Shown here one piece after another: positions 18,355-26,841 of a DNA stretch of 64,000 nucleotides; position 1 is the first letter of the stretch, and every line of letters starts with the position of its first letter. This DNA comes from Stenotrophomonas sp. Iso1. Its GTDB lineage: Bacteria; Pseudomonadota; Gammaproteobacteria; Xanthomonadales; Xanthomonadaceae. The position numbers and the translations under genes were made by a program. The stretch spans positions 868,001-932,000 of the forward strand of contig NZ_JAODBT010000001.1 in assembly GCF_027497995.1 (NCBI RefSeq), given 5' to 3'. Under the pieces are notes generated by a model that did not search any database, was not told where the DNA came from, and worked only from the letters and a program-made list of their open reading frames with translations.

Positions 18355-18549
18355 ATGTCCGCTCAGCCCATCCTGCTTCGTCCTCGTACCCTCCACCTGC
18401 CGCAGCGCCCGGTCCAGTTGATGTCGGCTGACGGCGTTGTCGACAGCGGCGCCCTGCTCAAGGGGCAGCGTGAAATCGTCATCCAGCATGGCGACAAGTT
18501 CTATCGCTTGCGTCATACCAGCAACGACAAGTTGATCCTGACCAAGTAA
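18355..18549 (+). CDS. hemP: Hemin uptake protein HemP
   Basis: 64-aa HemP/HmuP family protein, a small cytosolic factor found at the head of heme-uptake operons; in other bacteria it is needed for expression of the heme receptor. The conserved C-terminal core is seen as GQREIVIQHGDKFYRLRHTSNDKLILTK in residues 37-64. It lies immediately downstream of a strong Fur box and 152 bp upstream of the TonB-dependent receptor, the standard order. No strong Shine-Dalgarno is seen. Confidence 0.93.
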   Translation: MSAQPILLRPRTLHLPQRPVQLMSADGVVDSGALLKGQREIVIQHGDKFYRLRHTSNDKLILTK

Positions 18550-18701
18550 CTGCAGGCCGCATTCCCTGTGGGCCGGCGCCGCAGCGCGCTTTGCCCGTCT
18601 GATGCGCAGCTCTCTCCCCCCCTTGGCCGCGGCTGGGTTGTCCTCCAGGCAGCCCAGTCGCTCCGCCAAGGGTTCTGCATCCCAACGGATTCCAGACTTC
18701 C

Positions 18702-20906
18702 ATGATTCGTCCAACTGTTCTGAGTGCCGCACTGTGGGCGGTGCTTTCTCCCGTGCATGCCGAAAACTCGGCATCGCCGGACACACGTGATTTTGATCGT
18801 GTGCAAGTCACCGCCACCCGTACCGAGCGTGCCGTCAGCGATGTCGCCGCAACGGTGGACGTCATCGACCGCGAGCAGTTGGACAACCAACTCGTGCACG
18901 ACATCGCCGACCTGGTCCGCTACGAGCCGGGCATCTCTGTCACCCGGAACGCCACGCGCTTTGGCCTGGGGGGGTTCCGCATCCGTGGCTTGGACAGCAA
19001 CCGGGTGTTGATCCAGACCGACGGCATTGCCATGCCGAAGAGTTTCGACATCGGCAGCTTCGCCAACGCCAACCGCAATTTCACTGATCTGGAAACGCTC
19101 AAGCGCGTGGAAATCGTGCGCGGCCCGGCCAGTTCGTTGTACGGCTCCGATGCGTTGGGTGGCGTGGTGGCTTTCGTCACCAAAGACCCGGCCGATTACC
19201 TGAAAGACGGCAAGGACAGCTATGTCGGCCTCAAATTTGGCTATGACGGTGACTGGCAGGGATTGCTGGGTAGCGTTACTACCGCATTTGGCGGCGAGCG
19301 TTGGAGCGGCATGGTCAACGTCAACCATCGCCAGGGCCAGGAAACCGGCAACAAGGGCGATGTCCGCAGCCACGACTACACCCGCACTGCGTCCAATCCA
19401 CAGGAGCGCGACGGCCGCAGCGTGTTGTCCAAACTGGTTTATGCGCCGGACGAGAGCCAGCGTTTCCGTCTGACCGTGGAAGGCAACGAAGACATCACCG
19501 ATACCGACGTGTATTCGTCAATCAACGACAAGCATCCGACGCCTTCCGCACGCACCACCACCGCTATGACCGCGCATGACAAGCAGACGCGCGCGCGCGT
19601 TTCGTTTGCGCATGAAATGGATGCGTTGAACGCGTCATTCGCCGACAGTCTGCGCTGGCAGGTGTACCGTCAGGACAGCGAGACCACGCAGGTCACCAAC
19701 GAAGGCCGCACCAACGGCAGCCGCCGCCATCGCGAGTTCAACTTCGACCAGCGGGTGTATGGCGCGCAGGCGCAGTTCAACAAGGGCCTGCAGACCGGCA
19801 ATGTCGAACATGCGCTGACCTGGGGCTTTGATGGCGCATGGACCGAAGTTCACCAGAAGCGTGATGGCTTCCAGGTGTTGGCCAACGGCACTACCAGCAC
19901 CACCATCCTTCCTGATGCCTTCCCGGTGCGTGACTTCCCGATCAGCAAGACCACCGAGCTGGGCCTGTATGTGCAGGATGAAATGCGCATGGCCGGTGGC
20001 CGGTTGTCGTTGGTGCCGGGCCTGCGCGTGGATCACTACCGTCTCTCACCGGAACTGGACGGCATTTTTCGTGAGGACAATCCGGACATGCCAGTCGCTT
20101 CGCTGAGCAAGACCAGTGTGTCGCCGAAGCTGGGCATGGTGTGGCGTTTTGATGATGCGTGGTCGTTGTTTGCCGGTTATTCGCACGGCTTCCGCTCGCC
20201 GCCGTACAACGACGTGAACCTGGGCTTCACCAACGTCATGTTCGGTTACACCGCCATTCCCAATCCGGATTTGAAGCCGGAAACCAGCAATGGTGTTGAG
20301 CTGGGCATGCGCTATCTCACCCCGGCCGCTTACGTCAGCGTCAGCGGCTACTGGAACGACTACAAGGATTTCATCGAGTCGCAGCGCAACGTTGGTCGCA
20401 ACGCGCAGGGCTTGTTGGTGTTCCAGTCGCAGAACATTTCCGAAGCCCGCATCTATGGCGCGGAATTGAAGGCGGGTGTGGATTTCGGCCAGCTCAACGC
20501 CGCGCTGGAAGGTTGGTCGTTGCGCAGCGCGCTGGCGTGGTCGCATGGCCAGAATCGCACCGAGGATGTGCCGCTGGATTCGGTGGACCCACTGCGTGGC
20601 ACAGTCGGCCTGATGTATGACCGCGATGCGTGGGGCGTGGAACTGGCCGGCACCTTTGCCAAGCGCAAGACCCGCATCGCCGATGCGGACGCTTACCGCC
20701 CGGCGGGCTACGGCGTGCTCGACTTGATGGGCCATTGGGAGTTCGCGCCGGGTGCCAAGTTCAACGTCGGCGTGTTCAACCTGGCAGACCGCAACTACAT
20801 CGACTGGTCGAGCATCACCTCGACGCTGGGCTCTGGCAGCACAGTCATCGACCGCTACAGCAATCCGGGGCGCACGGTGTCGGCCAGCGTCGCGGTGTCG
20901 TGGTAA
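18702..20906 (+). CDS. TonB-dependent heme/hemoglobin receptor
   Basis: 734-aa outer-membrane receptor: signal peptide (about residues 1-20), plug domain with a TonB-box-like start (FDRVQVTATRTER) and plug motifs RIRGLDSNRVLIQTDGI and VEIVRGPASSLYGSDALGG, then a 22-strand barrel ending in VSASVAVSW. The hemoglobin/heme subgroup is indicated by a FRAP-like FRSP (residues 497-500) and NPDL (521-524). The histidine that normally lies between these motifs is absent. Context (Fur box, hemP, DUF6607) supports heme uptake. hemS, hemTUV and similar genes are not in this window. Confidence 0.92.
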   Translation: MIRPTVLSAALWAVLSPVHAENSASPDTRDFDRVQVTATRTERAVSDVAATVDVIDREQLDNQLVHDIADLVRYEPGISVTRNATRFGLGGFRIRGLDSNRVLIQTDGIAMPKSFDIGSFANANRNFTDLETLKRVEIVRGPASSLYGSDALGGVVAFVTKDPADYLKDGKDSYVGLKFGYDGDWQGLLGSVTTAFGGERWSGMVNVNHRQGQETGNKGDVRSHDYTRTASNPQERDGRSVLSKLVYAPDESQRFRLTVEGNEDITDTDVYSSINDKHPTPSARTTTAMTAHDKQTRARVSFAHEMDALNASFADSLRWQVYRQDSETTQVTNEGRTNGSRRHREFNFDQRVYGAQAQFNKGLQTGNVEHALTWGFDGAWTEVHQKRDGFQVLANGTTSTTILPDAFPVRDFPISKTTELGLYVQDEMRMAGGRLSLVPGLRVDHYRLSPELDGIFREDNPDMPVASLSKTSVSPKLGMVWRFDDAWSLFAGYSHGFRSPPYNDVNLGFTNVMFGYTAIPNPDLKPETSNGVELGMRYLTPAAYVSVSGYWNDYKDFIESQRNVGRNAQGLLVFQSQNISEARIYGAELKAGVDFGQLNAALEGWSLRSALAWSHGQNRTEDVPLDSVDPLRGTVGLMYDRDAWGVELAGTFAKRKTRIADADAYRPAGYGVLDLMGHWEFAPGAKFNVGVFNLADRNYIDWSSITSTLGSGSTVIDRYSNPGRTVSASVAVSW

Positions 20907-21007
20907 TCCAAAGCCTTCTCTCTCTGGTTCCGCAAGGGCCGGCTCCGAAGGATCTGCTGCGGCCACGGATGGCCATTCCCTCTTCGCAACGCACAAAGGA
21001 ACGCTCA

Positions 21008-21940
21008 ATGAAGCTCCCTCACGCCAGCCTGTTGTTGCTCGTCACCGCCTGCGGTGCCGCCAGTGCAGCACCTGCCAGCACCGCCCGTGATCACGATTCC
21101 ATCCTCGCCATGCAGGGCGAGTACACCGTAGATTTCGCCTTTGACGAAACCGTCCTGCTCAAGCCCGGCTATGAGCGCGCGGCGGCCATGCGCAGCGGCG
21201 GTAATGAAGTGGTGATCGTGATCGAAGACACGCCACAGCGCATCGTGTTGCAGCATCTGCTGGTGGATGAGAAGAGCGGCCATGTCACCAAGCATTGGCG
21301 TCAGGACTGGGTATATGAAGCCCCCAACCGTTTCGAGTTCAGCGTCGAGCAGACGTGGCAGGTGCGGAGCATTCCCGCAGCGGTGAACCAGGGCGCCTGG
21401 ACCCAATGCGTGTATGAAGTCAGTGATGCCCCACGATACTGTGGGACGGGTAAGTGGAGTTATGACAACAACGTGCCGACCTGGACCAGCGATCTCAGCT
21501 GGCGCCCGTTGCCGCGTCGCGAATACACCAAGCGCAGTGATTACAACGCGTTGTCGGTAGTGAATCGCCATACACTCACGCCCAATGGTTGGACGCACGA
21601 GCAGTTCAACACCAAGGTGCAGCGCAACGCCGACGGCAGCCAAGTGGAAATCGCCCGCGAGTTCGGTTTCAACGATTACCTCAAAACCACCGAGGTGGAT
21701 TTCGCGCCAGCGTATTCCTACTGGAAAGGGACGTCCGGTTTCTGGGCGCAAGTGCGGCAGCGCTGGGAGGGCTTCCTCGGCAAGGCGCCGGGTGTGCACC
21801 TGAAGACCAAGCTGGACGGCATGGCGATGATCATTCCGCTGTTCGAGCAGGCCGAGGCCATCAAGGAGGGCGCGGCGGTGGATACCGCGAAGATTGATGC
21901 GGTGTTCACGCAATACGTTGAACCGGCGGAAATCCGATAA
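21008..21940 (+). CDS. DUF6607 family exported protein of the heme locus
   Basis: 310-aa protein with a signal peptide that may be lipoprotein-like (LLLVTACGAASAAPA has a Cys at residue 15, but the lipobox fit is imperfect). The mature part is rich in Trp and Tyr and matches what I know as DUF6607, a family typically next to TonB-dependent heme receptors in Xanthomonadaceae; function unknown. It is 101 bp downstream of the receptor, on the same strand, and closed by a strong terminator, so it is probably in the Fur-controlled operon. Confidence 0.8.
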   Translation: MKLPHASLLLLVTACGAASAAPASTARDHDSILAMQGEYTVDFAFDETVLLKPGYERAAAMRSGGNEVVIVIEDTPQRIVLQHLLVDEKSGHVTKHWRQDWVYEAPNRFEFSVEQTWQVRSIPAAVNQGAWTQCVYEVSDAPRYCGTGKWSYDNNVPTWTSDLSWRPLPRREYTKRSDYNALSVVNRHTLTPNGWTHEQFNTKVQRNADGSQVEIAREFGFNDYLKTTEVDFAPAYSYWKGTSGFWAQVRQRWEGFLGKAPGVHLKTKLDGMAMIIPLFEQAEAIKEGAAVDTAKIDAVFTQYVEPAEIR

Positions 21941-21944
21941 GCCA

Positions 21945-21974
21945 GAGGCCCCGCATTGCGGGGCCTCCTTGTTT
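21945..21974 (+). terminator. Terminator of the heme locus
   Basis: GAGGCCCCGC (21945-21954), ATT loop, GCGGGGCCTC (21958-21967), then CTTGTTTG. Perfect 10-bp stem 4 bp after the DUF6607 stop. Confidence 0.88.
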
Positions 21975-22022
21975 GCGCGGCATGAGCGGGATGAAGCAGG
22001 CCGCAACCGTTTGCTACTCCCC

Positions 22023-22376
22023 TTATTCCTTGAACATCAGCAACGCCGCCACCACGATCAGCGCGAACGCGGCCCAATGGTTCCATTTCAAGGGTTGATC
22101 CAGATAGGTCGCAGAGAAGACCGCGAACACCAGCAAGGTGATCACTTCCTGCATGCCTTTGAGCTGTGGTGCCGAGTACACCGCGCTGCCCAAACGGTTG
22201 CCAGGTACCTGCAGGCAGTACTCGAAAAAGGCAATGCCCCAGCTGACCAGAATGACGGTCATCAGCGGCGCCGATTTGTACTTGAGGTGGCCATACCAGG
22301 CCACGGTCATGAATACGTTGCTGGCGATCAGCAGCAATACCGGATACAGGTAGGCGGTGAAGGGCGGGGCGGGCAT
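22023..22376 (-). CDS. DMT-like small membrane protein (DUF486)
   Basis: 117-aa protein with four transmembrane helices, of the DUF486 family related to small multidrug-resistance/DMT transporters. Typical stretch: FMTVAWYGHLKYKSAPL, SWGIAFFEYCLQVPGNRLG, FSATYLDQPLKWNHW. The start at 22376 gives the usual family length; an in-frame ATG at 22406 adds ten residues. Neither has a clear ribosome site. Convergent with the heme locus. Substrate unknown. Confidence 0.85.
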   Translation of the reverse strand: MPAPPFTAYLYPVLLLIASNVFMTVAWYGHLKYKSAPLMTVILVSWGIAFFEYCLQVPGNRLGSAVYSAPQLKGMQEVITLLVFAVFSATYLDQPLKWNHWAAFALIVVAALLMFKE

Positions 22377-22616
22377 GAGGGGTTCGCCGGGACGGGCCGA
22401 TAGCATATGCCTGTGATGTCATGAGTTCTCAAACAGGGGCATGGGGGCTTGAGCTGCTGCCTTGCGGCGCGCAGGCTGGCCCGGGCCGGAATGCTTTCGG
22501 CGGCCCTCCTGTTGCTGCATTCGGTTACGTGCAAAACAAATTTCTAACGGAAGCCTTCACATGGCTTCTACTAGCCATCCGGCATCTTTCACAAAGCTGA
22601 AGACTGAGGAGGCTCC

Positions 22617-23330
22617 ATGCGACAGACCAAGGAATCATCCGGGCTCGTGTTGGTTGTCGAAGACAACCGCAACATCTCCGAGATGATTGGCGAGTACCTG
22701 GAAGGCAAGGGCTTTGAAGTGGACTACGCAGTCGATGGCCTTGATGGCTACCGGCTGGCAGCCGAGAACAGTTACGACGTAGTGGTGCTGGACCTGATGT
22801 TGCCGCGCCTGGATGGCATCGAAGTCTGCCGCCGCCTGCGAAACGAGGCACGCAAGTCGACGCCGGTGCTGATGCTGACCGCGCGTGACACCCTCGACGA
22901 CAAACTCACCGGCCTGGGTTACGGCGCCGATGACTACCTGACCAAACCATTCGCGATCCAGGAGCTGGAAGCGCGCCTGCGTGCCCTGATCCGCCGCGAG
23001 CGCAGGCAGGTGGGTGCCGAGGTGCTGAAGGTCGCTGACCTGGTGCTGGACCCGGTCAGCATGCGTGCCACCCGTGCCGGCAGCGAACTGCAACTCTCGC
23101 CGATTGGCCTGCGCCTGCTGACTATTTTGATGCGCGAATCACCCCGGGTGGTCACCCGCCAGGAGATCGAGCGGGAAATCTGGGGTAACGGTCTGCCCGA
23201 CTCGGATACCCTGCGCAGCCACCTGTACAACCTGCGCAAAATCATCGACAAGCCGTTCGACCGCCCGTTGCTGCACACGGTGCAAAGCGCCGGCTACCGC
23301 ATCGCCGATATCGGCCAGCCCATGGGCTGA
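22617..23330 (+). CDS. OmpR-family response regulator
   Basis: 237-aa two-component regulator. Receiver domain with acidic pair ED at residues 15-16, phospho-acceptor D59 (VVVLDLMLP), Thr in LTAR and Lys in TKPF. C-terminal winged helix (LSPIGLRLLTILM, DSDTLRSHLYNLRKIIDKPF, GYRI). A GAGGCTCC ribosome site precedes ATG. It pairs with the histidine kinase 112 bp downstream, but the gap contains a hairpin, a TATAAT and an inverted repeat, so the two genes may be expressed at different levels. Signal and regulon unknown. Confidence 0.95.
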   Translation: MRQTKESSGLVLVVEDNRNISEMIGEYLEGKGFEVDYAVDGLDGYRLAAENSYDVVVLDLMLPRLDGIEVCRRLRNEARKSTPVLMLTARDTLDDKLTGLGYGADDYLTKPFAIQELEARLRALIRRERRQVGAEVLKVADLVLDPVSMRATRAGSELQLSPIGLRLLTILMRESPRVVTRQEIEREIWGNGLPDSDTLRSHLYNLRKIIDKPFDRPLLHTVQSAGYRIADIGQPMG

Positions 23331-23342
23331 GTCGCGGCGGGG

Positions 23343-23377
23343 CGCAACCGCCGCCGAGGGTGAGAGCGGCGGTTGCG
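23343..23377 (+). terminator. Hairpin between response regulator and kinase
   Basis: CGCAACCGCCGC (23343-23354), 11-nt loop, GCGGCGGTTGCG (23366-23377): a perfect 12-bp stem, no T run. Either a terminator for the regulator gene or a processing/attenuation element. Confidence 0.6.
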
Positions 23378-23401
23378 TGGGTAGGGCGTCGGTGGCAGGC
23401 G

Positions 23402-23439
23402 GTCAGTCCCTATAATCACGGCGGTTCAGGGGGACTGAC
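23402..23439 (+). promoter_or_regulatory. Kinase promoter flanked by 9-bp inverted repeat
   Basis: TATAAT (23411-23416) lies between the arms GTCAGTCCC (23402-23410) and GGGACTGAC (23431-23439). The second arm covers the Shine-Dalgarno AGGGGGA (23428-23434) of the kinase gene, whose ATG is at 23443. No good -35 is visible. Confidence 0.6.
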
Positions 23440-23442
23440 GCA

Positions 23443-24714
23443 ATGCCGTATGGCTTGCCGCACAAGATCAGAGTTGCGTTCATTCTGCAGGCGCTGCTGG
23501 CAAGCCTGGGTGTGTTGCTGGGCGGCTATCTGGTGTCGCTGCTGATCCAGCACGGGCTGGTGAAAGTGGTGTTGAATGACGAGGCGCAGCACTACTGGTC
23601 ATTGCACGCAAAGTCGGCGGACGCACCCTTGCCCAATACCCGCTACATCCGCGGCTACCTGTTGGCTGACGGCCAGCCTGCCGAGCCCGTTCCGGCAGAT
23701 CTCCGTCCGCTGTCGCCCGGGTTTCATGAGTTGGAGGCAGCCAACCAGCTCGTGCTGGTGGATCAAAAGCCCGAAGGCCGGCTTTATCTGGTGTTCCCGC
23801 AATCACAGGCGCGTCGCGCCGTGTTCTGGCTGGGTGTGGTGCCGGTGACGTTGGTGCTGCTGGCGATCTACGCACTGTCATGGCTGACCTACCGGGCTTC
23901 ATGGCGGGCGGTATCGCCCGTGAACTGGCTGGCGCGGCGGGTGGCGCGCTGGGATCCGCGTTACCCCGATGCCAGTGCGCTGGCGCCGGAACAGTTGCCG
24001 GCCGAAGTGCAGGGCGAGGCAAGGCAGCTGGCACTTGCGCTGCACGGTATGGCAGGCCGGGTCAGCGAGCACGTCGCGCGCGAGCGCAACTTCACCCGCG
24101 ATGCCAGCCATGAGCTGCGGACGCCCTTGACGGTGATCCGCATGGCCAGCGACATGGCGCTGGCCGACCCCGGGCTTACCCCGCGCCTGCAGCGAAGCCT
24201 GCAGCGCATTCAGCGCTCAGGCCGTGACATGGAGGCCATCGTCGATGCGTTCCTGCTGCTTGCCCGCGAAGCGAATGTGGAACCATTGTCCGAGGCATTC
24301 GATGTGGGCGAGGTGGTGCGCCACGAAGTGGATGCGGTCGCCGAACTGCTGGTCGGCAAGCCGGTTGAGCTGCGCCTGCGGATTGAGGGCCCACAACCGA
24401 TGGTGGCGCCCCCACGGGTGATGCATGTCGTGGTGGGAAATCTACTGCGCAATGCCTGCCAATACACCGATGCCGGCGAGATCGAGGTGCAGGTGGGCGA
24501 GGGCAGGGTTGTGGTGCGTGATACCGGCATTGGCATGAGCAGCGATGCGTTGTCGCGGGTGTTCGAGCCCTTTTTCAGGGCCGAGGAGGGCCGGCCGCAA
24601 GGGGCTGGGCTGGGTTTGCCCATCGTGCGTCGGCTGTGCGAGCGCTGTGGCTGGCGCATCACGCTGGAGAGCACCGAAGGCATGGGTACCACGGCCACCT
24701 TGTATTACCGCTGA
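23443..24714 (+). CDS. Sensor histidine kinase
   Basis: 423-aa membrane kinase. Helix 1 (about residues 10-32), a periplasmic segment of about 90 residues, and helix 2 (about 125-148). HisKA follows with phospho-acceptor H223 in the H-box ASHELRTPLTVIR, then a HATPase domain with N-box (VVGNLLRNACQYT), G1 (DTGIGM), F-box (FEPFF) and G2 (GAGLGLPIV). Partner of the OmpR-type regulator upstream. dgkA follows 149 bp downstream. The sensed signal is unknown. Confidence 0.95.
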   Translation: MPYGLPHKIRVAFILQALLASLGVLLGGYLVSLLIQHGLVKVVLNDEAQHYWSLHAKSADAPLPNTRYIRGYLLADGQPAEPVPADLRPLSPGFHELEAANQLVLVDQKPEGRLYLVFPQSQARRAVFWLGVVPVTLVLLAIYALSWLTYRASWRAVSPVNWLARRVARWDPRYPDASALAPEQLPAEVQGEARQLALALHGMAGRVSEHVARERNFTRDASHELRTPLTVIRMASDMALADPGLTPRLQRSLQRIQRSGRDMEAIVDAFLLLAREANVEPLSEAFDVGEVVRHEVDAVAELLVGKPVELRLRIEGPQPMVAPPRVMHVVVGNLLRNACQYTDAGEIEVQVGEGRVVVRDTGIGMSSDALSRVFEPFFRAEEGRPQGAGLGLPIVRRLCERCGWRITLESTEGMGTTATLYYR

Positions 24715-24863
24715 GACGCGTTGGGAGCGGGCTTAGGGTGCGCTGCGGACAGATGTGGCAAAATTGCCGATTGTTTTCCACCCTCCCGGTATCTCCTGCA
24801 TGGCAGCCATCCTGTTCCGGCAATTCTGTTGTGACCGTCACGTGGCTGCTGGACAGGTGTGCC

Positions 24864-25244
24864 GTGGCTGATCAAACCGGGCATATGCCACGCGGGCCGG
24901 CCCGCATCTTCAAGGCTGCGCTGTGGTCCTGGCAGGGCTTGAAGGCCGCTTGGCTGCATGAATCCTCGTTCCGGCTGGAGGTCTGCCTGTTCGTGGTGCT
25001 GGCCCCGCTGGCGCTGTGGCTTGGTCAGGGGCCTGTCGAACAAGTGCTGTTGATCGGCTCCATGCTGCTGGTGCTGGCGATGGAGCTTGCCAATTCGGCC
25101 ATCGAGGCGGTTATCGAGCGCTATGGCCCGGAGTACCACGTACTGGCGGGACGCGCCAAGGACATGGGCTCGGCGGCGGTGTTCGTGCTGATGATGAATG
25201 TTCTGCTGTGCTGGGGCTTGATCCTGGCACCGCGGATTCTCTGA
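24864..25244 (+). CDS. dgkA: Diacylglycerol kinase DgkA
   Basis: 126-aa inner-membrane kinase with three helices that phosphorylates diacylglycerol to phosphatidic acid, recycling the by-product of periplasmic glucan and lipid A modification. Family motif MELANSAIEAVIERYGPEYHVLAGRAKDMGSAAV spans residues 73-106, with the catalytic Glu of the ELANSAIE segment. GTG 24864 is chosen because GGACAGG lies about 6 nt upstream and gives the normal length; ATG 24885 is an alternative. It stands between the histidine kinase and terC. Confidence 0.93.
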   Translation: MADQTGHMPRGPARIFKAALWSWQGLKAAWLHESSFRLEVCLFVVLAPLALWLGQGPVEQVLLIGSMLLVLAMELANSAIEAVIERYGPEYHVLAGRAKDMGSAAVFVLMMNVLLCWGLILAPRIL

Positions 25245-25247
25245 GAA

Positions 25248-25284
25248 ACCACCTGCCGGGCGGCGGTGGTAGTGACGTTTTTGT
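25248..25284 (+). terminator. Terminator after dgkA
   Basis: ACCACC-T-GCC (25248-25257), loop, GGC-GGTGGT (25262-25270), with a T-rich tract GTTTTTGTTT starting about 7 nt later. Confidence 0.6.
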
Positions 25285-25299
25285 TTAAGGATTGCCTGC

Positions 25300-26049
25300 A
25301 TGTCTTTTGAGATTCTTGCCGACCCCAATGTGTGGTTGACCCTGTTCATGTTGAGCGCGCTGGAAATCGTGCTCGGTATCGACAACCTGGTGTTCATCTC
25401 CATCGCCGTGGGGCGTTTGCCGGCGCATCAGCGCCCGGTGGCACGCCGCGTCGGCATCGCGGTGGCATGCATCACCCGCATCCTGTTGCTGGTGTCGCTG
25501 GCTTACCTGGCGCACATGGAGAGCAACCTGTTCAATGTGTTCGGCATGGGTATCTCCATCCGCGACCTGGTACTGGTGCTGGGCGGTCTATTCCTGCTCT
25601 ACAAGGGCATCAAGGAAATCCGGGAGCTGGTCAGCGGCGGCGAAGATGCCGACCCGACCACCACTAAGGCCACGGCATCGTTTGGCATGGTGATCGCGCA
25701 GATCGCCGTGATCGATATCGTGTTCTCGCTGGACTCGGTGATCACCGCCGTCGGCATCGCCGACCATGTGCCGGTGATGGTCTGCGCGGTGCTGTTGTCG
25801 GTGGCGGTGATGCTGCTGGCAGCCAATCCGCTGGGCCGTTTCATCGATGCCAACCCCACGGTGAAGTTGTTGGCGCTGGCCTTCATCCTGCTGGTCGGTG
25901 CGGTGCTGGTGCTCGATGGTCTGGACGTGCACGTGCCCAAGCCCTACATCTACGCCGCCATGGGCTTCTCGGTGATGGTGGAGTGGTTGAACCTGCTGAT
26001 GCGTCGCAACGCCAAGGCCCATCACGTGCCGGGTGCGGACAACTGGTAA
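25300..26049 (+). CDS. TerC family integral membrane protein
   Basis: 249-aa protein with seven or eight helices of the TerC family. Conserved intramembrane acidic motifs are ALEIVLGIDNLVFISI (residues 20-35) and IDIVFSLDSVITAVGIADH. TerC-type proteins have been linked to manganese export and metal homeostasis and, in some plasmids, tellurite resistance; no other ter gene is present here, so metal handling is more likely. An AAGGA ribosome site precedes ATG. No manganese riboswitch fits the 55-bp leader. Single gene closed by a terminator. Confidence 0.92.
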   Translation: MSFEILADPNVWLTLFMLSALEIVLGIDNLVFISIAVGRLPAHQRPVARRVGIAVACITRILLLVSLAYLAHMESNLFNVFGMGISIRDLVLVLGGLFLLYKGIKEIRELVSGGEDADPTTTKATASFGMVIAQIAVIDIVFSLDSVITAVGIADHVPVMVCAVLLSVAVMLLAANPLGRFIDANPTVKLLALAFILLVGAVLVLDGLDVHVPKPYIYAAMGFSVMVEWLNLLMRRNAKAHHVPGADNW

Positions 26050-26100
26050 GTGCGTGATCTGGCCGGCCATCACGCCGGTCAGGTTCACCCCGCAACAACG

Positions 26101-26128
26101 GAAGGGCCGGCATTGCCGGCCCTTCTTG
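26101..26128 (+). terminator. Terminator after terC
   Basis: GAAGGGCCGGC (26101-26111), ATT loop, GCCGGCCCTTC (26115-26125), then TTG. Perfect 11-bp stem. Confidence 0.82.
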
Positions 26129-26189
26129 CATGCACACGCTGCACACGGGCCGTGGCATGCTCGGCGCTTCTGTCCCCAAGGGTCCGACC

Positions 26190-26831
26190 ATGCGCCAGTT
26201 CCTCCGCCTGATGTTGCTTGTCGTCGCGGCAATCTCGATTTCCGGGTGTGGTTACAACGCCATCCAGCAGAAGGACGAAGCGGTCAAAGCCGGTTGGTCC
26301 GAGGTGCTGAACCAATACAAGCGCCGCGCCGATCTGATCCCCAACCTGGTCAATACCGTGCAGGGCTATGCCCAGCAGGAACGGCAGGTACTGACCGAGG
26401 TCACCAACGCCCGTGCCAAAGTCGGGCAGATCCAGGTCAATGCCGATGACGCGGCCTCGCTGCAGCAGTTCCAGCAGGCGCAGGGTGAACTGGGCAGTGC
26501 GCTGTCGCGGTTGCTGGTGGTCAGCGAGAACTACCCGACGCTGAAGTCGGACCAGAATTTCCGCGACCTGCAGGCGCAGCTGGAAGGTACCGAGAACCGC
26601 ATCACCGTGGCGCGTGGCCGCTACATCCAGATGGTGCAGGACTACAACACCTACATCCGCTCGTTCCCGCAGGTAATCACCGCCAAGATGTTCGGCTATG
26701 CGGCCAAGCCCAATTTCACCGTCGAGAACGAGGCGCAGATTTCGCAGCCGCCGGAAGTGAAGTTCGGCAACCCGCAGCCGGCTGCGCAGCCGCAGCAGAG
26801 CCCGCCGCCCGCGCCGGCCCCGGCGCAGTGA
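26190..26831 (+). CDS. lemA: LemA family lipoprotein
   Basis: 213-aa LemA family protein. A lipobox, SISGC, ends an N-terminal hydrophobic stretch (Cys about residue 20), so it is probably a lipoprotein rather than the plain membrane form. The helical LemA core has the conserved KAGWSEVLNQYKRRADLIPNLVNTV region (residues about 33-57) and ENRITVARGRYI. The tail is Pro/Gln/Ala-rich. ATG 26190 is chosen because the signal peptide begins there. The next gene (TPM/YgcG) starts 10 bp later; the lemA-TPM pairing is common in bacteria, and the function is unresolved. Confidence 0.93.
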   Translation: MRQFLRLMLLVVAAISISGCGYNAIQQKDEAVKAGWSEVLNQYKRRADLIPNLVNTVQGYAQQERQVLTEVTNARAKVGQIQVNADDAASLQQFQQAQGELGSALSRLLVVSENYPTLKSDQNFRDLQAQLEGTENRITVARGRYIQMVQDYNTYIRSFPQVITAKMFGYAAKPNFTVENEAQISQPPEVKFGNPQPAAQPQQSPPPAPAPAQ

Positions 26832-26841
26832 GTCGGCATCG

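Noticed and set aside
22462-22686. Short open frame ahead of the first response regulator
   Set aside because: It overlaps the regulator in another frame and has no ribosome site or family similarity.
25245-25299. Manganese riboswitch before terC
   Set aside because: The leader is only 55 bp and is accounted for by the dgkA terminator.
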